The position numbers were made by a program, and so were the translations under genes. Source: an uncultured beta proteobacterium (GTDB lineage Bacteria > Pseudomonadota > Gammaproteobacteria > Burkholderiales > Burkholderiaceae_C). Taken from it: a DNA stretch of 64,000 nucleotides. This document shows positions 30,941 to 38,600 of this stretch, in pieces (the first letter of the stretch is position 1; every line of letters starts with the position of its first letter). The notes below the pieces were generated by a model, which saw only the letters and a program-made list of their open reading frames with translations, was not told where the DNA came from and ran no database searches. The DNA lies in NCBI GenBank assembly GCA_903930255.1, contig CAIYYA010000249.1, positions 1-64,000 of the forward strand, in the 5' to 3' direction.

Positions 30941-32803
30941 CTAGCGAGACGCATTCACCAAAATCGCGTCCCGCACATACAAGCCCTCGCCTGCGGTTTT
31001 TGCATCATGTTTAGCACGCGCAGCAACCGAAGCCACCTGCTCGGCTGTGGCAAATTCACAGCATGAAATTTTTACAGCGCCGATCGACAAAGTTGTTAGC
31101 GGAAAAAATCGCGGAACTCCATGTCGATCGTCGGCCTGAATGCCGCCTGCCAGGCGGGCCGATTCATCAAAAAGTGACACGGCCAGTTTGCCAAACTCGG
31201 CGATGATTTCTTGACATTGTGCTTGCCAGTTATCGCTTTGATACAAGATGATGAAATCATCGCCCCCGACATGTCCGACAAAATCGCGCTGCGGATCGCA
31301 ATGCGCGGAAATAATCCGTGCGACCAGCCGAATCATTTCATCACCTCGCCAATAGCCATATTGGTCGTTGAATGGTTTGAAGTTATTCAGATCGGCGTAG
31401 CAAGCAACAAACTCAGTGCCACTGCCCAAGAGTCGTTCAATATGTTGACTAATCGGAATATTGCCCGGTAAAAATGTCAATGGATTGGCGTGCCGAGCCA
31501 CCTCGATGCGCGTCTCGGTGACCGAGCGCACCAGTTGCTCTCCGGTTCCCAAGCCCACATAGCGGCCATTTTCTGTCACGATAAAACCATCGGACAGATA
31601 GCGCTGATCATCCGAGGTCAATATGCCGATCAGTTCATCGACGTTATGGTTGCGCTCAATCAAACGGGGCGCCAAATTGGCATGCACCAGACAATGCTTG
31701 CGCCCCCAAACTTCCCGGTAGTACAACTTGCTAAATTCATTCATGAATTGCGACCGGTTAATGATTCCAATCGGCCGAGTGCCGTCAACCACAGCGACCG
31801 CATGCAGTGTTTCATGCTGCAAGAACAGGCTTGCCAGCTCATCATTGGTGCTGCTAAGGCCAACGCAAGGGGCATCCAACACAGCCAGACGACTGAGCGA
31901 GCCAGCACTGGATGCGCGGCGCAGTTCCGGAAATACAGAAACGCGGCGATCACGCATCAGGCCAAGCACTTTTGCCTCGATATTTGCCAGTGGCATGACT
32001 TCGGGGCGACCCAAAAAATAGCCTTGACCATAGCTAATTCCCAAATCGCGCAAGACACGCATGTCACTCTCGTTCTCTATGCCTTCAGCCACCAGGTCGG
32101 TGTCAAAAATTGCGGCAATTTGTTGCAATGCCTGGATTGTTTTGAGTTTGTCGGCGTGCTGACTGATGTTTTTGGTGAAGTATTTGTCAATCTTCACATA
32201 TTCGGGTTTGAGTTGTGACCAAAGCCGCAAACTCGACCGACCATCGCCAAAGTCGTCCAAAGCGAGTGACACACCCACTGAGCGAATTTCTGCTACCACT
32301 TTTGCTAAGTGATCCATGTCGGCAACCCGTTCGTACTCGGTAATTTCAAGCACCAGCATTCTTGGCATGACACCAAAAGCACTGATGAGTTCGATCAGTG
32401 GCATGGAGCCACAGTGCTTGATGACCTGCACCAGAACCTCTGCACTGATGTTGACAAACAGACGGCCTGACTCACACAAATCACCCCAGCGCACCAGTGC
32501 CGCAGCAACACAGGTGTTCTCGAACTCGAAATTCAACTGCTCTCGGGCAGCAGCAGCTAACAAAAAATCGGGTGTGTGAAACGATGTATTGAGCGGCCCC
32601 CTGATCAACGCTTCATGTGAATGGATGGAAGCATCGGCCAGTGCAACAATCGGTTGAAATACCGGGTAAAGCGCGTTGCTGCGCAAAATTTTGGCCAGTG
32701 GCCCGGTGCCCTGACGCACGGCGAGCGAAGACACCACGCCAGGGATCGATTTGACGAAGAAGTTAGGGGTGATATTGAGCGCTTGCGCAGGTTGACTTGA
32801 CAT
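30941..32803 (-). CDS. EAL-CBS-GGDEF composite signalling protein (GGDDF active-site variant)
   Basis: EALIRG, LALDDFGDGRSS, AEGIE (EAL); GHVGGDDFIILY (GGDEF-like); CBS-like middle. Confidence 0.88.
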   Translation of the reverse strand: MSSQPAQALNITPNFFVKSIPGVVSSLAVRQGTGPLAKILRSNALYPVFQPIVALADASIHSHEALIRGPLNTSFHTPDFLLAAAAREQLNFEFENTCVAAALVRWGDLCESGRLFVNISAEVLVQVIKHCGSMPLIELISAFGVMPRMLVLEITEYERVADMDHLAKVVAEIRSVGVSLALDDFGDGRSSLRLWSQLKPEYVKIDKYFTKNISQHADKLKTIQALQQIAAIFDTDLVAEGIENESDMRVLRDLGISYGQGYFLGRPEVMPLANIEAKVLGLMRDRRVSVFPELRRASSAGSLSRLAVLDAPCVGLSSTNDELASLFLQHETLHAVAVVDGTRPIGIINRSQFMNEFSKLYYREVWGRKHCLVHANLAPRLIERNHNVDELIGILTSDDQRYLSDGFIVTENGRYVGLGTGEQLVRSVTETRIEVARHANPLTFLPGNIPISQHIERLLGSGTEFVACYADLNNFKPFNDQYGYWRGDEMIRLVARIISAHCDPQRDFVGHVGGDDFIILYQSDNWQAQCQEIIAEFGKLAVSLFDESARLAGGIQADDRHGVPRFFPLTTLSIGAVKISCCEFATAEQVASVAARAKHDAKTAGEGLYVRDAILVNASR

Positions 32804-32952
32804 CGCTTCTTTCTTGCAGTTTTAAGCGCCATACAGCACCAGAGTTGTCGGCTCAAGTTTCAGAAAATTCGATCTGAACAGCACAAACTCCCGGTTTTCG
32901 GTAATGCACCAACAGATGCGTTATCAGCGGAAATTTAACAATAAACACTCAA

Positions 32953-32970
32953 TGTGTCAGCCTCATGACA
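32953..32970 (-). promoter_or_regulatory. Possible degenerate Pho box upstream of the EAL-GGDEF gene
   Basis: TGTCATG-AGGC-TGACACA. Confidence 0.35.
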
Positions 32971-33098
32971 AAGCAAAGAAATCCAACCCATTCGTTAAGA
33001 AAAATAGTCGAAATTTGCTGTTTGAACCCATCATTTAGCTGGTGTTTTTAATTCAACCGTATAAACTGTATACCTCGTTTAATTAAAGGAAACTTATC

Positions 33099-33539
33099 AT
33101 GGATAGCACCGAAGTCAAAGCCAGCCCAAGCAGCAGCATCGCACCTGCGGAAAAAGCGCAAACAACCCCAGTCGCTGAAAAAATTGCAGTCAAAACCCCA
33201 GCCAAACAGCCCGCCAAAGCAGCGCCCAAAGTAAGCAGCAAAGCAGCATCCAAAACACCCGTCAAAGCAGCGGTCAAAGCAGCGCCAAAGGTGAAAGCAG
33301 AAAAACCTTTGAAAGAAAAGAAAGCCAAGTTGGTGCGTGACAGCTTCACCATTCCAAAAGCTGAATACGTTGTATTGGATGAATTGAAGTTACGCGCAGG
33401 CAAATTGTCTCGCCAAGTCAAGAAAAGTGAGCTGATCCGGGCAGGCGTCAAAGCACTGGCAGCCATGTCCGATAGCGTCTTCATGGCTGCATTGAAAGTC
33501 GTGCCAGCCATCAAAACTGGCCGACCAAGCAAGGAATGA
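33099..33539 (+). CDS. Lys/Ala/Pro-rich histone H1-like basic protein with a structured C-terminal region
   Basis: KTPAKQPAKAAPK...KAAVKAAPKVKAEKP, then DSFTIPKAEYVVLDELKLRAGKLSRQVKKSELIRAGVKAL. Confidence 0.75.
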   Translation: MDSTEVKASPSSSIAPAEKAQTTPVAEKIAVKTPAKQPAKAAPKVSSKAASKTPVKAAVKAAPKVKAEKPLKEKKAKLVRDSFTIPKAEYVVLDELKLRAGKLSRQVKKSELIRAGVKALAAMSDSVFMAALKVVPAIKTGRPSKE

Positions 33540-33577
33540 GCGTTTGCAGGCAGCCTCAGACGGTTGTTTGCATCCAT

Positions 33578-34438
33578 TCAAGCTGTAATAGCCTCTTTGC
33601 TGTGTGATGGCACGTGGGTTGAATACACAGGCGCCCACTGCACCAACTCCAGACGACCATCAAAATGCTCAACCAAAGCAGTGCAGCTCTCAACCCAATC
33701 ACCATCATTGCAATAAAGAATGCCGTTGATGGTGCGCATTTCGGCGCGGTGAATGTGCCCGCACACAACGCCCTGATGGCCTCGGCGACGCGCTTCATTG
33801 GCCACGGCTTCTTCAAAGTCAGTCACATACATCAGCGCTTTTTTCACCCTTTGTTTCAGGTAAGCTGAAAGCGACCAATAGGGCAAACCGAGTTTCGCGC
33901 GCCAATGGTTCAGGTGCCGATTGAGTTTGAGTGTGAATTCATACAGGTTATCGCCCAAATATGCGAGCCACTTCGCGCACTGAATGACACCGTCAAAATA
34001 ATCGCCATGTGTAACCCAAAGCTGGCGGCCATCAGCGGTTGTGTGGATGGCATCAGTCAGCACATCAATACCGCCAAACTGGTGTCCGACGAAATGACGT
34101 GCAAATTCATCGTGATTGCCTGGCACATAGATCACCTGACACCCCTTGCGAGCGCGACGCAGCAGTTTTTGCACCACATCGTTGTGTGACTGTGGCCAAT
34201 ACCAACCACGGCGCAATTGCCAGCCGTCCACAATATCGCCGGCCAAATAGAGAAATTCGCTGGGGTGATTTTTCAAAAAATCCATCAAGGCGTCGGCTTG
34301 ACAGCCAGGTGTGCCCAAGTGCAGATCCGAAATAAAAATTGATCGGTATTGCTGCGCGACTGCGTCTTCTGTGTCTGGCTCGCTGGCCGTCTCGGCAGCA
34401 ACATTCCAAGGCCCCATGGCTTGGAAAGCCGCTCGCAT
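33578..34438 (-). CDS. plcP: PlcP-family metallophosphoesterase (LpxH-like fold; candidate phosphate-starvation phospholipase C)
   Basis: FISDLHLGTPGCQAD, GDIVDGW, RGWYWPQSHNDVVQKLLR, GNHDE, GDYFD, CGHIHRAE, NDGDWVESCTALVEH; start overlaps olsB stop (TGATG). Confidence 0.75.
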   Translation of the reverse strand: MRAAFQAMGPWNVAAETASEPDTEDAVAQQYRSIFISDLHLGTPGCQADALMDFLKNHPSEFLYLAGDIVDGWQLRRGWYWPQSHNDVVQKLLRRARKGCQVIYVPGNHDEFARHFVGHQFGGIDVLTDAIHTTADGRQLWVTHGDYFDGVIQCAKWLAYLGDNLYEFTLKLNRHLNHWRAKLGLPYWSLSAYLKQRVKKALMYVTDFEEAVANEARRRGHQGVVCGHIHRAEMRTINGILYCNDGDWVESCTALVEHFDGRLELVQWAPVYSTHVPSHSKEAITA

Positions 34439-35286
34439 CAGGCACCCAAAAAGTGTTTGCGATAACGCGGTGGCAAATCGCCAATGCGCATCAGCATGGG
34501 TAAATCTGCCGTATTGAAATCCGGATCCCAAGCGGGTGCGCCCAGCACTTTGGCGCCCAAACGCAAATAACCCTTGATCAGAGCGGGTGGCTCTACGTCT
34601 AAAGTTGCATCGAGTTGTTCCACCGGCAAGGCCAGGCGCGGACGCACATGGAATTCAATCCCAGCGAGATGGCTGGTCTGCAGTTGGCGCCAAATACTCG
34701 CCGCCACATCGCCGCTGACGATGCCGTTGTGCAACATGGGAATGCTGGCGCAACCAATCATGGTGTCGAGCTTGTTGCGCACCATAAACTCAGCCAACGC
34801 GCCCCACAGCGCCATGATGACACCCCCATGGCGATAGTTGGGATGCACGCAACTGCGCCCGAGTTCGACCATGCGCTCACGCAGACTGCGCAAACGGGTT
34901 AAATCAAACTCGAGGTCGCTGTAAGTGCTGCCCACTCGCTTGGCTTGGGCAGGTGTGAGAAGCCGGTATGTGCCCACCACTTGCTGGCTAATCTGGTCAC
35001 GCACCAGCAAATGCTCGCAATAGTCATCAAAGAAATCAACATCGTGATCCGGGATTGATGTGCTCAAACGTGCGCCCATTTCCTGCGCGAAAACCTGGTA
35101 TCTCAGGTGCTGTGCCTGGCGAATTTCGTCCGCATGTCGAGCCCACGAAACCGTGAGACCGCTGCGCTCCATTTGCGGGACCAACGGCTCACTGGCTCCT
35201 TGGAAATGTGTAAAAGGTCGATGAAGTGACCCCCGAGGCATCGACACCAGAGACACCGGAAATGTAGGGTTAGGCAGTTCTTTCAT
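34438..35286 (-). CDS. olsB: OlsB-family ornithine N-acyltransferase (GNAT/hemolysin-like)
   Basis: LRYQVFAQEMGARL...HDVDFFDDYCEHLLV, VVGTYRLL, ELGRSCVHPNYRHGGVIMALW. Confidence 0.8.
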   Translation of the reverse strand: MKELPNPTFPVSLVSMPRGSLHRPFTHFQGASEPLVPQMERSGLTVSWARHADEIRQAQHLRYQVFAQEMGARLSTSIPDHDVDFFDDYCEHLLVRDQISQQVVGTYRLLTPAQAKRVGSTYSDLEFDLTRLRSLRERMVELGRSCVHPNYRHGGVIMALWGALAEFMVRNKLDTMIGCASIPMLHNGIVSGDVAASIWRQLQTSHLAGIEFHVRPRLALPVEQLDATLDVEPPALIKGYLRLGAKVLGAPAWDPDFNTADLPMLMRIGDLPPRYRKHFLGA

Positions 35287-35342
35287 TATTTTTCCTTTAT
35301 TCAGTTAAGGACTGGACTTACCCCCTGATGTTGCTGTGCCTT

Positions 35343-35382
35343 CATGACGCTCTGATGGCGTCTTTATGGCATTTTGGTGACA
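35343..35382 (-). promoter_or_regulatory. Four-unit Pho-box array upstream of olsB-plcP
   Basis: TGTCACC-AAAA-TGCCATA-AAGA-CGCCATC-AGAG-CGTCATG: four half-sites at exact 11-nt period. Confidence 0.7.
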
Positions 35383-35387
35383 CCTCT

Positions 35388-36140
35388 TTAAGCGTTGTCA
35401 AGCCACTGCCGCACCTGTTCAATTACCCAGGGAGCCGCGTCTAGCGGCAGGTCATGCCCGGCAGTGGGATGCAGTCGCAGGGCACATTGCCAATGCTCTG
35501 CCAGCACCTTGGAACAATGGACATTGACCAATTGGTCAGCCTCGCTGGCCAGCAACAAAACGCGCGCAACGCAGCGATCGGGTGTTGCACAAAATCGTGC
35601 GGCAGCAATCAATTGACGAAACGCATTGGCACGCGAAACTGGATGCGCTTGGCGTAATGCCAGCCATTGCGACAGCACGTCGCCATGAGCATGCTGCGTT
35701 GTCATGCGCAAAATAGCGCTTTCCCATTGTTGCGCCGATGTATCCAGCAGGATCAGTTTCAACAGGGTGATGTAATTGGGGCTGCGCAGCCGTTCATAAA
35801 ATGGACTAAATGGGCGCATGCTGGTGTTGATAAGAACATGCGCAGTGACCTCGTGCGGATAGACTTGCGCCCACGCTACAACCACCATGGCACCTAATGA
35901 CATGGCCAAAAAGTGATACGGTGGCGCAACACTTTGCGCCTTCAGTTGCTGTCGACAATGTTCCAGCATGACCTGCACAGACACCGGGCTGCGCTGCTGG
36001 AACAGCTGGCCGTTGCCGGGCAAGTCCAGAGCCGTCACCCGGCTAGCAGGCATTGCTTGCTCAAACTGCGTCAAAAATTCGCCCCAATGGCCACTTTCGC
36101 GCGTCAGCCCGCGTAGCAATATCCAGTTGTGTTGGTGCAT
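35388..36140 (-). CDS. Alpha/beta hydrolase
   Basis: LDLPGNGQ, FLAMSLGAMVVVAWA (Ser elbow), AGHDLPLDAA. Confidence 0.8.
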   Translation of the reverse strand: MHQHNWILLRGLTRESGHWGEFLTQFEQAMPASRVTALDLPGNGQLFQQRSPVSVQVMLEHCRQQLKAQSVAPPYHFLAMSLGAMVVVAWAQVYPHEVTAHVLINTSMRPFSPFYERLRSPNYITLLKLILLDTSAQQWESAILRMTTQHAHGDVLSQWLALRQAHPVSRANAFRQLIAAARFCATPDRCVARVLLLASEADQLVNVHCSKVLAEHWQCALRLHPTAGHDLPLDAAPWVIEQVRQWLDNA

Positions 36141-37153
36141 CAGTACCAGTCTTCCAAAGCTTGCACATGCTGTTGTGCGCGGGCTTCATGGCTGGGCAGC
36201 CACAGATGATGGCCACAGGCTGCGCGCGAAAGAAAATCAAGCAGCAGTTGATGCTGTCGCAGCACCCGCTGTTGGCGATGCTCGATCAAGGGGTTAAAAA
36301 TGCCGTGACGTGAAAACAATTGCCGTGGATTTTTCTTCACCCACAACCAAGAACCCATCTCCAGCGTTAAAGGCAAAAAAATTCGCTCGGCATGCTGACT
36401 TGCTTGCAAATACAAATAGTCCCATACATCGCCATGCGCCAGGTACTGAAGACTTTGCGGCTCAATGATGTAGCGATGATGACTATGCGACTGCACAAAA
36501 ATGCTTTTCAAAGCATGCATCTCTGCCAAATGCGAAATTGGCGCCCGGGTATGTGCAAACGGAAACCAGATGCGGTCGCTGGTGCCAAAACCCGAATGGC
36601 AATCCACGCTCAGACTGAATTTGCGCGACAGTAGTTCGGTGCTCACTACTTCGCACAAAGCCTGATTCTCAAGTTCCATGGCTTTGTTTTTAAGACCCCG
36701 GTACCAAGGTAACCCGGCACTAAAACGCTGACCTCCGACTAAAAATGGCACTTGCTCACGCGCCTCAACTGGTGCGTTTCGCATCAAATCAACACCCAAA
36801 GGATTGGCACGCGTACCCATTGCCATGCCGCCCGGGTTGACGATCGGCATAAAAACGAGACGCACAGATTCAAGCTGACTGCGCAGGCTGCTGTCCCATT
36901 GAAGGCGCATCACCAGGCTTTGCAAATAGGCGATCACCACGCCTGCGCCGATGCGCTCAAGCCCGTGAACACCACCGAAATAGCCAACTGCTGGCACATC
37001 GGGTGAGTCGCTCCCCAAAGTGATCACATGCACCGGGTAAGTTTCACCATTGGGCAAATTGACCACACAGGCAACACGTGCCTGCAACCAACCATCGCCC
37101 AGTTCAATGATGCGCTCCAGAGCGACGAGTTCAGGCAACTTGGATTGATTCAC
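36140..37153 (-). CDS. M14-family zinc carboxypeptidase-like protein
   Basis: GGVHGLERIG, IVNPGGMAMGTRANPLGVDLMRN, VDCHSGFG; overlaps the next gene (TGATG). Confidence 0.78.
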   Translation of the reverse strand: MNQSKLPELVALERIIELGDGWLQARVACVVNLPNGETYPVHVITLGSDSPDVPAVGYFGGVHGLERIGAGVVIAYLQSLVMRLQWDSSLRSQLESVRLVFMPIVNPGGMAMGTRANPLGVDLMRNAPVEAREQVPFLVGGQRFSAGLPWYRGLKNKAMELENQALCEVVSTELLSRKFSLSVDCHSGFGTSDRIWFPFAHTRAPISHLAEMHALKSIFVQSHSHHRYIIEPQSLQYLAHGDVWDYLYLQASQHAERIFLPLTLEMGSWLWVKKNPRQLFSRHGIFNPLIEHRQQRVLRQHQLLLDFLSRAACGHHLWLPSHEARAQQHVQALEDWY

Positions 37154-37160
37154 AATGGCT

Positions 37161-37178
37161 TGTCACACCGTTGTCATG
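37161..37178 (+). promoter_or_regulatory. Pho box (rightward)
   Basis: TGTCACA-CCGT-TGTCATG. Confidence 0.75.
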
Positions 37179-37224
37179 GGTTATAGCTAACGTGAACATT
37201 TTCACGATTCAACGCTTACCAACC

Positions 37225-37344
37225 ATGTGGCACAAATCTGTTTTATTTCGATTAATCACCATTTCTGCTTGCCTGGCTTGGGGTTTTCTTGAGTTTCTTG
37301 CTTTGCAGCGCGCACGTTTTGCCTTCCGCCGTCTGAATCAATAG
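37225..37344 (+). CDS. Candidate 39-aa small membrane protein (MWHKSVLFRLITISACLAWGFLEFLALQRARFAFRRLNQ*)
   Basis: Not in the ORF track (below length cutoff); one hydrophobic segment with basic tail; ~50 nt downstream of a Pho box. No clear SD; in-frame GTG at 37192 is an alternative start. Confidence 0.5.
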   Translation: MWHKSVLFRLITISACLAWGFLEFLALQRARFAFRRLNQ

Positions 37345-37365
37345 CGGCCGGTTGCAAATTTTCAA

Positions 37366-38409
37366 CTACTCGTTGGGCTGAGAAACCAGCACCGGACTGA
37401 CTTGGAAGAGGTTGCTTGAGTTTGGGTCTACTCTCACGCGCACCCAGTGCAACGACGGGCTGCCAAAAGTTTGCAGACGGGTTAGGTTGGACAGCAATTT
37501 GCCAGGGTTGTAGAGCGGTTTGTCGAGCTTAAAAAAGTGGGTGTCGCCGTGCACAAACAGCACTTGCCCTTTGAACTGCTCGGTTTGCTGCACCAGTTGT
37601 GACATGAAATGGCGATAACCACTCACACCGGGTGCCGTGCTTTCATCGGTATTTTCGGTTTCAGGCAAGTCAAACCCAGGGTCGCCCTGCACCACCAGAA
37701 CCAGACCCAATGCCTTTTGTGCCTTGGCTTGCGCAAAGGCTGCCGTCAGCCAAGTCACATTGGCGGCATCACGTTCGAGGTACTCCGCATTTGCCGCATC
37801 GCATTGCGCTGCGTTGCGCGCGCTTTTGCTGGTGCATTCCTTGGCATTGAGAACCAGGTTGTTATTGCTGCCCGGCATGTTAATGGCTGTAAATACCACG
37901 CCAGAATGTGAGAAACGGGTGTTTTCAACATATTTCTCGCCCTGCTTGCCTTGATGCTCGAGGGCTATTTGTGTTTGTCCCAAGCTGGAGGTCGTAGGGA
38001 ACATCACACGACGGATATGCGCCAGGCGCTCCAGCGGATCCATGCCCCCATTGTTCAACCGGTGGCAATCCGTCCACTCGTTATCACCTAGAACATAAAC
38101 CACCGGCATTTTCATGCTGCCAAACATTTTCAATGCATCGGTGTAGACATCGTCTGTACATTTGGAGCTGCCATCCTTGATGTCACCGTCATACAGAGAA
38201 AACGCAATGTCAGACTGGTTAATGCTCTGCAACACAGCGGGCAGCTTGGGCTCATCTCCGGCTTTTTTGTAGGGCATATCGCCCCACAAACCAAATGCAA
38301 ATTTTTGCGGAGTCGCTGAATCCATCAGCGCTGAGCTGGTCGGTGCAGTGGCAGCACACGATATCAAACCCAGAGCAACAAAAACGGACAACAAACACTT
38401 TTTAAGCAT
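37366..38409 (-). CDS. Secreted/lipoprotein metallophosphoesterase
   Basis: LISCAA lipobox; GDMPYKKAG...YDGDIKDG...LGDNEWTDC...VHGDTHFF. Confidence 0.8.
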   Translation of the reverse strand: MLKKCLLSVFVALGLISCAATAPTSSALMDSATPQKFAFGLWGDMPYKKAGDEPKLPAVLQSINQSDIAFSLYDGDIKDGSSKCTDDVYTDALKMFGSMKMPVVYVLGDNEWTDCHRLNNGGMDPLERLAHIRRVMFPTTSSLGQTQIALEHQGKQGEKYVENTRFSHSGVVFTAINMPGSNNNLVLNAKECTSKSARNAAQCDAANAEYLERDAANVTWLTAAFAQAKAQKALGLVLVVQGDPGFDLPETENTDESTAPGVSGYRHFMSQLVQQTEQFKGQVLFVHGDTHFFKLDKPLYNPGKLLSNLTRLQTFGSPSLHWVRVRVDPNSSNLFQVSPVLVSQPNE

Positions 38410-38450
38410 AAAAACCCAATATCAAAAGGTTTACTATTTTCAAAACTTAA

Positions 38451-38468
38451 TGTGTCAATGTGGTGACA
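38451..38468 (-). promoter_or_regulatory. Possible degenerate Pho box upstream of the metallophosphoesterase
   Basis: TGTCACC-ACAT-TGACACA. Confidence 0.35.
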
Positions 38469-38534
38469 GCAGGCCAATTGATTGCACAAGGAAGCGCCAG
38501 ACTTGAACTCGTACACGTCCGGTTTGGCTCGCAT

Positions 38535-38552
38535 AGTCACTGCTTTGTCATA
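38535..38552 (+). promoter_or_regulatory. Pho box upstream of the 5'-nucleotidase
   Basis: AGTCACT-GCTT-TGTCATA, ~50 nt upstream of the ATG. Confidence 0.55.
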
Positions 38553-38600
38553 TGCCATGCCTACCATGAAAAGCTCTTTTCAACAACTGGGTAATTCAGC

